A DNA stretch of 64,000 bases from Clostridium carboxidivorans P7 (GCF_001038625.1 NZ_CP011803.1:4340001-4404000), one strand, 5' to 3'. Shown: positions 19,500 through 28,319, numbered from the stretch's first letter. The notes: a model not told the origin generated them from the letters alone. Program-made: numbers and translations.

Positions 19500-19958
19500 A
19501 TTATGAATTTTCCTTTCATTTTTTTAAAGAAATTTAATAGTTCAAAGTTTATCAACAGGTGCAGCAAATATTGCAACTCCATATATAAAAATCCCAAAAT
19601 ACTTTTATAAAGTACTTTAATATAACAAAAAGAATACATCATAAACTTATGCATGTCAAGGCATGGAAATAGTTGTGTTAATGCCTGTTATAAAACTATC
19701 ATTACTTTTTTATTGCATACTTATTTAAACATATTAAATAAGTTAGTAGCATCTAAATTCTAACCTATTTATTGCAGTTAATGTTTTTAATGCTGTGTAA
19801 AAATTCTTTTACAAATTTCTAAATATGTACACTTTTGATGTTTAGTAATATTATTACAACTATGGAATATTTTTTGTCAATCTAAGAGTATTGATTTTAT
19901 AACTATAAAGGGTTAAAGTATAATAAAATACAAAATGGGGGAAAGAGGTGGTTTATTT
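19500..19958. other. Divergent promoter region between the kinase and a permease
   Basis: About 460 AT-rich bases that must contain promoters in both directions. I could not identify a conserved operator for the two-component system or a structured leader RNA. Confidence 0.4.
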
Positions 19959-21311
19959 ATGGAAACAAAATTAGAAAAAAGATATGGTCTAATCACAGCT
20001 ATAGCTATGGTAATTGGTATAGTTATAGGCAGTGGTGTCTTTTTTAAAGCTGAAAAGGTTTTAAACGCAACTGGTGGAAGCCTTACCCTAGGTATCCTGG
20101 CTTGGATTATAGGCGGTATTATTATGATTTCTTGTGCTTATACTTTTGCTGTAATGGCAACTAAATATCAATACGTAAATGGGGTAGTAGACTATGCCCA
20201 AGCTACTTTAGGGAAAAAATATGCATATTATGTTGGATGGTTTATGGCATTAATTTACTATCCAACATTAACATCAGTATTAGCATGGGTTTCTGCTAGA
20301 TATACTTGTGTATTATTTGGATTTCCAATTACAGGTGGAGAATGTATGACTATTGCATGTTTATATTTAATAGCAAGCTTTGCATTAAATGCATTATCTC
20401 CTGTTTTAGCAGGTAAATTTCAGGTTAGTACAACCGTCATAAAACTTATTCCATTAATTTTAATGGCTATAATTGGTACAATAGCAGGTGTAGGCAATGG
20501 TATGATTAAATATAACTTTACAACTGTAGTAAAACAAGTTAATCCTTCCACTGGACTTTTTACAGCTGTTGTTGCTACAGCATTTGCTTATGAGGGATGG
20601 ATCATTGCCACAAGCATCAATGCCGAACTAAAAGATGCAAAGAGGAATCTTCCAATAGCTCTTGTTGGAGGAACTTTTATAACTATGGCAATTTATATAC
20701 TTTACTATATCGGATTATCCGGAGCAGTAGCAAATAAAGTTATGATGGCAGGCGGCGAATCAGGAGCTAAATTAGCCTTCCAGACAATTTTTTCATCGCT
20801 AGGTGGTTCTTTGCTATTTGTATTTGTTATCATTTCTTGTCTTGGAACTTTAAATGGATTAATGCTTGGATGTACTCGTGGTATTTATTCATTAGCAGCA
20901 AGAGGTCTTGGTCCAAAGCCAAATATATTTAAACAAGTTGACAGTATTACAAACATGCCAACAAATTCATCTATATTTGGATTGCTTCTTTGCGGTATAT
21001 GGCTATTGTATTTCTATGGTGCTAACTTAACAAAGCCTTGGTTTGGATTTTTTTCTTTTGATTCTTCAGAATTGCCTATAGTAACTATTTACGCGATGTA
21101 TATTCCTATTTTCTTTATGATGATGAAAAAAGAAAAAGATTTAAGTTCTTTCAAAAGATTTGTAGCACCTACTGTTTCTTTAATAGGATGTATTTTTATG
21201 ATAATTGCTGCATGTTTTTCTCATAAAATTGCAGTTGTTGCATATCTAATTATCTTTGGAATTATAATGATTTTTGGTAGCATATTTTCTAATAAAAAAA
21301 CTGTTGAATAG
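19959..21311 (+). CDS. APC-superfamily amino-acid permease
   Basis: A 450-residue transporter with about twelve membrane segments. The helix 1 motif is MVIGIVIGSGVFFKAEKVL, followed by helix 6 region AFAYEGWIIATSINAELKDAKRNLPIAL, typical of the LAT/APC amino-acid branch. I chose the ATG at 19959 because AGAGGTGG lies eight bases before it; an ATG 24 bases upstream overlaps this ribosome site. It differs clearly from the other permease at 15698. The gene is divergent from the GlnK/GlnL-like genes and is followed by a strong terminator. Confidence 0.88.
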   Translation: METKLEKRYGLITAIAMVIGIVIGSGVFFKAEKVLNATGGSLTLGILAWIIGGIIMISCAYTFAVMATKYQYVNGVVDYAQATLGKKYAYYVGWFMALIYYPTLTSVLAWVSARYTCVLFGFPITGGECMTIACLYLIASFALNALSPVLAGKFQVSTTVIKLIPLILMAIIGTIAGVGNGMIKYNFTTVVKQVNPSTGLFTAVVATAFAYEGWIIATSINAELKDAKRNLPIALVGGTFITMAIYILYYIGLSGAVANKVMMAGGESGAKLAFQTIFSSLGGSLLFVFVIISCLGTLNGLMLGCTRGIYSLAARGLGPKPNIFKQVDSITNMPTNSSIFGLLLCGIWLLYFYGANLTKPWFGFFSFDSSELPIVTIYAMYIPIFFMMMKKEKDLSSFKRFVAPTVSLIGCIFMIIAACFSHKIAVVAYLIIFGIIMIFGSIFSNKKTVE

Positions 21312-21352
21312 CATTAATAAGTACTATAGTATCCACATCTAGAAACATTATG

Positions 21353-21393
21353 AAGTGCACCCCCAATTTAAGCATTTGGAGGTGCACTTTTTT
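21353..21393 (+). terminator. Terminator after the permease
   Basis: Arms AAGTGCACCCCCAA / TTGGAGGTGCACTT with one mismatched pair and a 9-base loop, followed by TTTT. Confidence 0.9.
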
Positions 21394-21520
21394 ATACATA
21401 AGTATTTTATATATAGATACTCTCTAAATTTATATTATTATTTTAAAGTTTACTTAACAGTATTTTAAAGTGTTCTTAAAGATAAATATATATAATGTAT
21501 TTAAAGGGGGAGGAGGTCCT

Positions 21521-22042
21521 ATGAAGATACTGAACCATATACAGCATGGCGATACATTTCTACTCAAAACAATTAATATATCACTCAAATGCAAATGTTT
21601 GGATATTATTATGCCGTTAGTCACTCGTTTAGCCTCTAAGTTTTCATTAGTTACATTTTGTTTGTTTACAGAGTTAAATCCAAATCCTTTTATCCATATG
21701 ATTGGATTAAAATGTACAATTTCTCTAATAATAAGTACTATTATTTCTCAAGTATTTAAACAAAGCGTAAGTAGAATTAGGCCCTTTTTAATAGTAAATA
21801 ACCTAAATATACAAAAGATTGGAATAGATGAATATTCTTTTCCTTCAGGACATACAACCGCAGCTTTTAGTGTCTGTGTTATGATTTCATTATTTTGTCC
21901 ATCTATAACCTTTTTACTTATGCTATTGGCTTCTCTTGTTGGTATATCCAGAATTTATTTAGGAGTACATTATCCTTCCGATGTATTTGCCGGCGCAATT
22001 TTAGGAACTCTATCTTCCTTCTTAGTTTTTTATCTAATATAA
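21521..22042 (+). CDS. PAP2-family membrane phosphatase
   Basis: About 173 residues with several membrane helices. The three phosphatase motifs are all present: KQSVSRIRP, PSGHTTAAF and SRIYLGVHYPSDVFAG, carrying the catalytic histidines. Small bacterial PAP2 enzymes act on undecaprenyl diphosphate (BcrC) or phosphatidylglycerol phosphate; the substrate is not decided by sequence. The ATG at 21521 follows an excellent GGGAGGAGG site; an upstream in-frame ATG at 21470 has none. Confidence 0.9.
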   Translation: MKILNHIQHGDTFLLKTINISLKCKCLDIIMPLVTRLASKFSLVTFCLFTELNPNPFIHMIGLKCTISLIISTIISQVFKQSVSRIRPFLIVNNLNIQKIGIDEYSFPSGHTTAAFSVCVMISLFCPSITFLLMLLASLVGISRIYLGVHYPSDVFAGAILGTLSSFLVFYLI

Positions 22043-22141
22043 ATTGCAGTAAAACTTATGATATTGGTTATAAAATGCCTTATTACCTACAATTTTAAAA
22101 AGGAAATTAATAAAAAATAAAATTAAAGGTTGGTGTTAAAT

Positions 22142-22723
22142 ATGAAAAATCTTAATATATGTATTGATATTGACGGAACAATTACTGACCCTTACTTTTG
22201 GCTAGATATTGCCAATAAATACTTTAATAAAAATGTAACTATTGATAAAGTAACAGAGTATAAAGTTGATATAGTTATGGGAGTAACTAGAGATGATTAT
22301 TATGATTTTTATGATAAAAACAAGTTCAAAATGCATAATGATAATGTGAGTTTAAGAGAAAATGCTAAAGAAGTAATAGAAGAATTGATAAAGCTAAATA
22401 ATATATATTTTGTTACAGCCAGGGATAAAGATTTAAAACTTCTCACTTACTCTTATTTAAACAACAATGGAATTCCTTATGATGATATTTTTGTTCTAGG
22501 TACTCATTACAAAGTAGATATGGCTCGAAAACTTAAATGTGATATATTTATAGAAGATTCTTATGAAAATGCTTTGCAGTTATCGGAAAATGGTTTTAAG
22601 GTATTGCTTATAGATACCAATTATAATAGGAAACCCTTAAACAAAAATATAGTTAGAGTTCTAAACTGGAATGAAATATATGAACTAATAAAAGAAACGC
22701 TATTATGTAGCAAGGCTATATAA
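22142..22723 (+). CDS. HAD-superfamily 5'(3')-deoxyribonucleotidase-like protein
   Basis: About 193 residues of the NT5C type. Motif I is CIDIDGTITDPYFW with the nucleophile and acid aspartates, motif II lies in IYFVTARD, and the metal-binding acid motif is DIFIEDSYENAL. Such enzymes remove phosphate from deoxynucleoside monophosphates, though some act on other small phosphates. I chose the ATG at 22142 behind AAAGGTTGG. The stop codon lies inside a terminator stem, and the downstream gene is convergent. Confidence 0.82.
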   Translation: MKNLNICIDIDGTITDPYFWLDIANKYFNKNVTIDKVTEYKVDIVMGVTRDDYYDFYDKNKFKMHNDNVSLRENAKEVIEELIKLNNIYFVTARDKDLKLLTYSYLNNNGIPYDDIFVLGTHYKVDMARKLKCDIFIEDSYENALQLSENGFKVLLIDTNYNRKPLNKNIVRVLNWNEIYELIKETLLCSKAI

Positions 22724-22734
22724 TAGCATTTCTT
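22692..22734. terminator. Bidirectional terminator overlapping a stop codon
   Basis: Arms AAGAAACGCTATTAT / ATAATAGCATTTCTT (one G-T pair) with a 13-base loop. It embeds the nucleotidase stop codon and serves the convergent BCCT gene as well. Confidence 0.7.
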
Positions 22735-22742
22735 TTACTTAG

Positions 22743-24317
22743 TTATTCATTCCATTTAAACAATTTATTCTTGTCTACAGGAATATCTTTACTTTCAATA
22801 TCTTTCTTTAGTATCTTGTAGAATGATACAAGAAGTAGCGCTATAACAAATAACATTGGAATAGCAAAAACTGATGTAACAGATTGTATTGTTGTTAAAA
22901 CATTTAATCCAGGCACCATATGTTCAAGGAATAAAATACTAACTGGAAGCAGTAACACAAGAAATGCCCAGAATACTTTATACCATTTATTAGGCTCTTC
23001 ATCATTTTTAAGATTTTTAGAAGTAAGAATTGATACAACTGTAGATGCTGCAGTTGCACCACATGCTAATGTGATGAATACTACTGCCATATATACAGCA
23101 ATAGCTGCACCTGATAAAGGTAATGTCTTTAAGACAGCTAATACGGCTGCATTATTACCACTATCAATAACCATTTGGGATAAATTAAGCTTTCCTGATA
23201 ACTCTAAACTCATTCCATAGTTTCCAAGCACAGCAAACGCAACCCAACAAGATAATGATGTCCAAATACATCTTACAATAGCAATTTCACGGAATGTACG
23301 TCCATAAGAAACACGTGCTAACCACAATCCATCGGAAATAGTACATCCAACATACCAAGCCCAATAAAAAATTGTCCACTGCTGAACAAATCCAGTTTTC
23401 GCAATAGAATCTGTATTAAAACTCATATGAACAAACTCTCGAATGTTTGTTCCAATAGCCATAGTAAAATTATTTAAGATAAATGATTTAGGTCCTACTA
23501 AGAAAACAAAAACAAAGAATGCAATGGCTAATTTAACATTAAACCCACTTATGATTCCAACTCCCTTAGCAATACTTTTAGATGTAGATAGGATAAAAAA
23601 CACGCAAAATACTAAAATAATACTTATACGTAATCCAAAAGTAACTGGCATATTTAACAAATATCCCGCTAATTCAGCTAATATAGAAGTTCCCAAACCT
23701 ATTGTACAAACCAAACCTCCAATGTAACCAAATGCAACAACACCATCTATACAAATACGTATAATTTTGACTAACAGGCTGTCACCTTTCAAAACATTTT
23801 TACAAAGATCGGATAAATTCAAAGAATCCATTTTTTTATTCCAATAAATGTAACCTAGTGCTAGTGAAACAGGCAAATAAATAGCCCAAGCGGAAAATCC
23901 CCAATGGAACATTCCATAAGCAGATGCATATTCATAAGCTTGTACCGACATAGGCTTAACACCAAATGGTGGAGTTTTAACATAGTACATCCACTCTACC
24001 ATTCCAAAAATCAAAATTCCGGCTCCTGCTGCAGAACACATATTCATGGATATCCATGTAAAAAGTTTATAATGTGGCTTTGCTTCAGGACCTCCTAAAC
24101 GAATATCTCCATACTTTGAAAACATAATAAATACTGCAAATACTGCACTTAAAAATGCAATTATCAAGAATAACCAAGGAAAATTCAATGTCATAGCTGA
24201 ATAAAAATTGCTAATTACAGCAGCACTTCCATCCGGAAACAATACCATAGGAATAACCATGGCAATTAATAATCCTACAGCAAGTAATGCTATTGGTAAA
24301 TTAATCTTTTTAAGCAT
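22743..24317 (-). CDS. BCCT-family transporter for a betaine-like compound
   Basis: A 524-residue carrier with twelve membrane helices of the betaine/choline/carnitine family. The signature is WTIFYWAWYVGCTISDGLWLARVSYGRTFRE (written here only as its key parts WTIFYWAWY and LARVSYGRTFRE). The residues between these parts differ from the Na+-coupled BetP pattern and look more like the exchanger CaiT, so Na+ independence is possible. It lies 22 bases downstream of a PLP-dependent sulfur amino-acid enzyme and probably brings in or exchanges that enzyme's substrate. Candidates are quaternary ammonium or sulfonium compounds such as carnitine, S-methylmethionine or DMSP; none is proven. Confidence 0.87.
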   Translation of the reverse strand: MLKKINLPIALLAVGLLIAMVIPMVLFPDGSAAVISNFYSAMTLNFPWLFLIIAFLSAVFAVFIMFSKYGDIRLGGPEAKPHYKLFTWISMNMCSAAGAGILIFGMVEWMYYVKTPPFGVKPMSVQAYEYASAYGMFHWGFSAWAIYLPVSLALGYIYWNKKMDSLNLSDLCKNVLKGDSLLVKIIRICIDGVVAFGYIGGLVCTIGLGTSILAELAGYLLNMPVTFGLRISIILVFCVFFILSTSKSIAKGVGIISGFNVKLAIAFFVFVFLVGPKSFILNNFTMAIGTNIREFVHMSFNTDSIAKTGFVQQWTIFYWAWYVGCTISDGLWLARVSYGRTFREIAIVRCIWTSLSCWVAFAVLGNYGMSLELSGKLNLSQMVIDSGNNAAVLAVLKTLPLSGAAIAVYMAVVFITLACGATAASTVVSILTSKNLKNDEEPNKWYKVFWAFLVLLLPVSILFLEHMVPGLNVLTTIQSVTSVFAIPMLFVIALLLVSFYKILKKDIESKDIPVDKNKLFKWNE

Positions 24318-24339
24318 AATAATAGGCCCCCCTTACAAA

Positions 24340-25530
24340 TTAAACATTCTCAAAGACTGTTAGTGCTTGTTTAAAATCAGCAATCAAATCTTCAATAGCT
24401 TCTGCGCCAGTAGAAATACGAATAAGTCCTTCTTCCATTCCCATATCTTTAAGCTGTTGAGGAGTAAACTCATTACGGAATGCAGTGGCTGGATGTGCTA
24501 TAGATGTACGATATCCGCCTAATGTTCCAAGGTATTTTACTAATTTCAACTTGTGCATAAATGTATTCACTTTATCTCTATCATCTTCTACACGAAAGCT
24601 AAGCATAGCTCCACAACCATTTGGCATAATCCTTGCTGCTAATTCATGCTGAGGATGGTTAGATAAAGTTGGGTAATTTACATAACGTACATGAGGATCT
24701 GCCTGCAAAGCTTCAGCAATCTTTCTAGCATTCTCAAATTGCTTAGTGACACGCATTTCCATAGTTCTTATACTACGAAGCATTAACCATGAACTATTTG
24801 GATCTAAACATCCTCCAAAAAGCAAGTAGTCTGAATATATTTTCTTCATTAATTCATTTGAAGCAGTAATAGAACCAGCTGTAATATCACTATGTCCTCC
24901 AAAATATTTTGTTAAACTGTGAATAACAATATCTGCTCCATGCTCTAGTGGGCGAATTGCAAATGGTGTAGTAAAGGTGCTATCAACAACCACTAATGCT
25001 CCTACGCTGTGAGCCGCTTCGGATAAAACTTCGATATCTACTACTTCGATAAGTGGATTAGCAATAATTTCTGTATATACCATCTTTGTATTAGATTTCA
25101 AAGATGCACGAATACTATCTATATTTGTAAAATCACTATATGTAACCTCAACACCAAATTTCTTTAATATGTTTTCAAATAATTCAATTGTTTCTCCATA
25201 AATAGAACGACTAGCAACTATATGATCGCCTGATTTAACAAGAGATAAGATTGTAGTAGAAATAGCTGCCATTCCTGAAGAGCAAACAAGTGATTGTTCT
25301 CCATTTTCTAAATAGGATACAGCTTCAGCAACACCATCTCTATTTGGATTGGCAGTTCGGCAATAATAATATTTACCACCAGTGCTAGCAAAGTCATAAT
25401 CATCCATATCAGAAATAATATTTGCTGTTGAATGATAAATAGGTGGTGTTTCTGGACGTTCAATTGGAAGTTTAGACTCACTTCCTGTATACAAAATATT
25501 AGTCTCTCTAGTTAACTCCTTAGAATTCAT
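24340..25530 (-). CDS. PLP-dependent Cys/Met metabolism enzyme (methionine gamma-lyase-like)
   Basis: A 396-residue enzyme of the trans-sulfuration family. Visible features are the phosphate-binding SSGMAAISTTIL, the cofactor aspartate VVDSTFTTPFA, the PLP lysine in HSLTKYFGGHSD, and the C-terminal block SIAHPATAFRNEF with the carboxylate arginine region LIRISTGAE. The usual YSRxxNPT motif reads YYCRTANPN, a mild departure. Activity could be gamma-elimination (methionine or a sulfonium analogue) or gamma-replacement. Its start follows AGGAGGAAA. The upstream region carries a MerR-type promoter, and the BCCT gene is in the same operon. Confidence 0.83.
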   Translation of the reverse strand: MNSKELTRETNILYTGSESKLPIERPETPPIYHSTANIISDMDDYDFASTGGKYYYCRTANPNRDGVAEAVSYLENGEQSLVCSSGMAAISTTILSLVKSGDHIVASRSIYGETIELFENILKKFGVEVTYSDFTNIDSIRASLKSNTKMVYTEIIANPLIEVVDIEVLSEAAHSVGALVVVDSTFTTPFAIRPLEHGADIVIHSLTKYFGGHSDITAGSITASNELMKKIYSDYLLFGGCLDPNSSWLMLRSIRTMEMRVTKQFENARKIAEALQADPHVRYVNYPTLSNHPQHELAARIMPNGCGAMLSFRVEDDRDKVNTFMHKLKLVKYLGTLGGYRTSIAHPATAFRNEFTPQQLKDMGMEEGLIRISTGAEAIEDLIADFKQALTVFENV

Positions 25531-25590
25531 AAATATTTCCTCCTTATTTTCTGCACAATAAATTTAGTGATTTATTTTTCACAAATGTAA

Positions 25591-25646
25591 ACCTTATCAC
25601 TAAGGTACATGTGTAAGTTTAAACCTTATCCTAAGATACATGTCAA
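25591..25646 (-). promoter_or_regulatory. MerR-type promoter with two operator dyads
   Basis: Read on the minus strand, TTGACA (25641-25646) is followed after a 19-base spacer by TAAACT. The long spacer contains the dyad ATCTTAGGATAAGGT (25623-25637), exactly the over-long, operator-centred layout that MerR activators act on. A second, perfect dyad ACCTTATCACTAAGGT (25591-25606) lies 32 bases away, about three helical turns. Both precede the PLP enzyme gene. Confidence 0.75.
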
Positions 25647-25693
25647 CAATAATTTTCATGCATGACAAAAAATAATCAATCATAATCGTAAAA

Positions 25694-25745
25694 AATAACA
25701 GAAGATGTGTATTCCATATTACATAGAATACACATCTTCTGTTAT
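25694..25745 (-). terminator. Terminator after the MerR gene
   Basis: Perfect 21-base arms centred on a 10-base loop, beginning AATAACAGAAGATG, followed by a T-run on the minus strand. It isolates the regulator gene from the downstream PLP/BCCT operon. Confidence 0.9.
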
Positions 25746-25787
25746 TTTTAGTAGCATCATAATCTTACTAGACTTTTATGAAACAGA

Positions 25788-26588
25788 CTACTCTATCAAA
25801 ATTTGAACTTCATAATCCGTATTCATATATTCAACTAAATTATCCTCAAACTCTAGAGCAACAATGGTAGATGGCTTAGGAAGAGAATTAAAGTACTTTT
25901 TTAAAATTGTTGTATCCCACTTTTCATGCAGCAATTTAGTACGAAAACACAGATACTCTCCCGCTGGAAGCTCTTTATAAAATGGTGTAAAAAATTGAGG
26001 TCTATTCTTAATATAAATAAAATATGTTTTAGGTTCAAATTTACTCTGAAACAGTCCTGATGTAGTTAATTCATAACCATATTGACGTCTATAAGACAAT
26101 TGATGTAATTCTTCTCGACTGCGCACCTCAGCCATTCGAATTTCCATGTCTGCTAACTCATCAGAATCGTAACAAGGAACATAAATTAAGTGCCTCGTTT
26201 CCATATGCATACGATACAGTACCTTAGATACATCCATCTTACTCAAATAAGTAAAATAATCAATATACCATTCTATATCCTTAATTCTTGCACGAATAGC
26301 TTCTAATTCTTGATTAGCAGTCTGCCACTGTCCTTCCAATGCTGGAAGAAGACCTTCAACTGTTCCTTTTTTTATTATGCTATCAATTTCAGATAATGAT
26401 AAGCCCAAATATTGCAGATATTTTATACGATCGATGATGTGAAATTGATTAAATTCATAATATCTGTATCCGTTTTCACCTGATATGTAACTAGGCTCAA
26501 GAATTCCTATTTTTTCATAATGGCGTAACGTTTGTGTAGTAACGCCGAGTAATTTCGCTGTTTCTCCAATGGTATAATACTTTTTCAT
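25788..26588 (-). CDS. MerR-family transcriptional regulator
   Basis: A 266-residue regulator. The N-terminal winged helix is YTIGETAKLLGVTTQTLRHYEKIGIL, followed by the wing GYRYYEFNQFHIIDRIKYLQYLGLSLSEI and a dimerisation helix up to about residue 125. The C-terminal 140 residues form an effector domain resembling GyrI/BmrR-type ligand domains (YGYELTTSGLFQSK, PAGEYLCFRTKL). It reads toward the PLP/BCCT operon and presumably controls it through the dyads at 25591-25646. A similar dyad in front of this gene suggests autoregulation. Confidence 0.9.
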   Translation of the reverse strand: MKKYYTIGETAKLLGVTTQTLRHYEKIGILEPSYISGENGYRYYEFNQFHIIDRIKYLQYLGLSLSEIDSIIKKGTVEGLLPALEGQWQTANQELEAIRARIKDIEWYIDYFTYLSKMDVSKVLYRMHMETRHLIYVPCYDSDELADMEIRMAEVRSREELHQLSYRRQYGYELTTSGLFQSKFEPKTYFIYIKNRPQFFTPFYKELPAGEYLCFRTKLLHEKWDTTILKKYFNSLPKPSTIVALEFEDNLVEYMNTDYEVQILIE

Positions 26589-26667
26589 TATAATAACCCC
26601 TTGTATAAATCATAACATCAAATATTAGTTTATCTCAAAACAGTATTTACTTCAACTTAAAAATTTT

Positions 26668-26692
26668 AAACCTTATTGTCGCAATAAGGTTT
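26668..26692. promoter_or_regulatory. Dyad upstream of merR sharing the operator half-site
   Basis: AAACCTTATTG / CAATAAGGTTT is a perfect inverted repeat with a 3-base centre, about 80 bases before the MerR start. Its CCTTAT/ATAAGG halves match those of the operators at 25591-25637. A run of T follows on the plus strand, so a terminator role is the alternative. Confidence 0.5.
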
Positions 26693-26743
26693 TTTAATAA
26701 TTTAAATTTATCAAATAAACTAACATTTCCTTTACAAAATAAA

Positions 26744-26787
26744 AATCATGAATGGACCTGAATTTAACCTTCATTCCACTCATGATT
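26744..26787. repeat. Imperfect inverted repeat
   Basis: Arms AATCATGAATGGA / TCCACTCATGATT, one mismatch, 18-base spacer. No T-run follows. Nearby, TTTGTTCAAAATNT occurs twice (around 26818 and 26884). The rest of 26693-27054 holds nothing I can support. Confidence 0.4.
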
Positions 26788-27054
26788 CTTAATCATATCT
26801 GTAATAAACAATAAAATTTGTTCAAAATGTCTTATCGAATTATTGGTATTAGGTTAACTATTTTATATCTTATTTCAATAAAGTTTGTTCAAAATATAAT
26901 CATAATTGTATCATTAGTTTAAATCTGTGACAAAAAAGTACGTTCGTTTTATCTTAAGTTTAAATAGTTGTACTAATTTTTCATGTATACACAAACTTGC
27001 TAATATTTTGTCAACACTTATTTTTAAATTTTATATTGAAAAAAAGGCGACATT

Positions 27055-27082
27055 AAAAAAGCTACTGCTAAGTAGCTTTTTT
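27055..27082. terminator. Bidirectional terminator beside the IS110 remnant
   Basis: Arms AAAAAAGCTACT / AGTAGCTTTTTT with a 4-base loop; both strands have T-runs. Confidence 0.75.
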
Positions 27083-27098
27083 TGCTACTTTTCAATTG

Positions 27099-27702
27099 TT
27101 ATGTGGTTTTATACACATTCATAATACGGGCATAATAAACTCTTAAGAACTTATTAAGAGCAGACATTTTAGCTACGTTTTTTGGTTTTCCAGTAGTTGT
27201 ACGGAGAATAGTTTGAATTCCTGGCATAATCTCATCAAGAAGGTTGGTAAGTTGAACCTTAGCGTTTACACGTATAGAAACTGTTTGATTATATTGTCTA
27301 GATAAAAATCTTAAATCTCTATATTTTTCATCGTTACCTTCATATCTTGTAAGATTATACCTTTTTTCTATCGCATATTTAGCTATTCTGATAGCATCCT
27401 TTTCATCGGTTTTTACCTTTCTGATCTCTGTATCACCGTACTTTTTCATAAGATAAGCGTTAACTACACTAACATATACTCCGGCCTCATACAACTCCTT
27501 TAGTACAGGGTAATGATAGTGACCAGTAGACTCCATAACCACAAGTACCATGTCCTTCTGATTTCGAATCCACTTGATAAGCCTATCACCTTCAACGTGG
27601 TTATGCTTGATTTCATATGGCTTCATAATTATTGCTCCAGTATCTTCCTATAGCTGCTATTGTACTTTTACCCTTAGAAACATCAATTCCAACGCCTATC
27701 AT
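27099..27702 (-). pseudogene. IS110-family transposase remnant (DEDD recombinase domain)
   Basis: The original start is probably the ATG at 27702 behind GGAGGTGAT, giving MIGVGIDVSKGKSTIAAIG with the first catalytic aspartate. One extra base in the GGAAGA stretch near 27645 shifts the frame, and translation resumes as IIMKPYEIKHNHVEGD. The rest of the DEDD domain is visible: VMESTGHYHYPVL, and VKTDEKDAIRIAKYA. The C-terminal Transposase_20 part with the serine is missing: the frame stops about 200 residues in, where the family is about 400. It is therefore both frameshifted and truncated and should be inactive. Confidence 0.85.
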
Positions 27703-27885
27703 TTTTCATCACCTCCATATTTTTTACGATTGGTTCCAACACAATCCTATTCGTTCAAATTTGTTATTTACACGGGTGTTTCTCCCAACTTGCTTAATCG
27801 AATATTGAATAGGAGTGCTGGTCAACACTTTGTGTAACGGGAGTTTCATCCCAAATCTATTTACGTTGACCAATCAAACCTATCA
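27703..27885 (-). other. IS110 5' non-coding end, possible bridge-RNA region
   Basis: About 180 bases upstream of the transposase remnant. IS110 elements encode their guide (bridge) RNA in this end. On the minus strand two small GGGA-type hairpins (GGGATGAAACTCCC and GGGAGAAACACCC) are separated by about 60 bases. The end of the element cannot be placed because IS110 lacks terminal inverted repeats. Confidence 0.4.
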
Positions 27886-27937
27886 TAAAAAAAGTAAGCA
27901 TAGATGTCTACCACTAATGTGATATCTATCTATGCTT
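27886..27937 (-). terminator. Terminator of the RiPP operon
   Basis: Perfect 10-base arms AAGCATAGAT / ATCTATGCTT with a 22-base loop; on the minus strand TTTTTTT follows after AC. It lies about 185 bases past the last precursor gene and before the IS110 remnant. Confidence 0.7.
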
Positions 27938-28110
27938 ATATTGTACAAAATCTACTTGCGTTCCCTGGCAATAAAGTTATTAGTTTTCAGCCATACTATG
28001 TTACTCAAAATTTATCTGGAGCATATTCACTTATTTTAAATACATTTCTTTGCGAGGCTGATGGGGTACTAACTGAAGCAACAGATGAAATACAAAATAT
28101 TATGAATTAA
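27904..28110 (+). pseudogene. Unidentified plus-strand ORF fragment
   Basis: A 68-codon open frame with protein-like composition (FPGNKVISFQPYYVTQNLSG, then FLCEADGVLTEATDEIQNIM). Its ATG directly follows a stop codon and lies inside the minus-strand terminator, without a ribosome site, so it looks like the remnant of a gene truncated by the IS110 or duplication events. I do not recognise the family. Chance remains possible. Confidence 0.25.
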
Positions 28111-28121
28111 ACTATTAATAT

Positions 28122-28274
28122 TTAGTTACAACCCATACCCACACAAACCACACCTGAATCACAACCCATACCTGGAATACATCCTAAACCTGGTACAGAA
28201 CAAGTGCCTAATGAAATACCAACACTATCCTGTGGTATTATTACAATTTTTTTAGGTAATTCAATCTTTTCCAT
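28122..28274 (-). CDS. Cys-rich RiPP precursor peptide 1
   Basis: A 50-residue peptide, not reached by usual length cut-offs. Leader MEKIELPKKIVIIPQD, then the conserved SVGISLGTC; the core has Cys at 25, 32, 38, 44 and 49 spaced by Gly/Pro/Met-rich stretches (CIPGMGC, CVGMGC). The ribosome site AAGGAGTG lies nine bases before the ATG and is identical to that of precursor 2. It is the last gene of the minus-strand radical SAM operon. Residues 1-27 match precursor 2 at nearly every position, showing recent duplication. Confidence 0.85.
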   Translation of the reverse strand: MEKIELPKKIVIIPQDSVGISLGTCSVPGLGCIPGMGCDSGVVCVGMGCN

Positions 28275-28319
28275 AAATATTCACTCCTTAAATTTAATTT
28301 ATATACAATAAATGTATTT

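Noticed and set aside
26927-27124. A 65-codon plus-strand frame near the IS110 remnant
   Set aside because: No ribosome site, low-complexity composition, and it runs through a bidirectional terminator.
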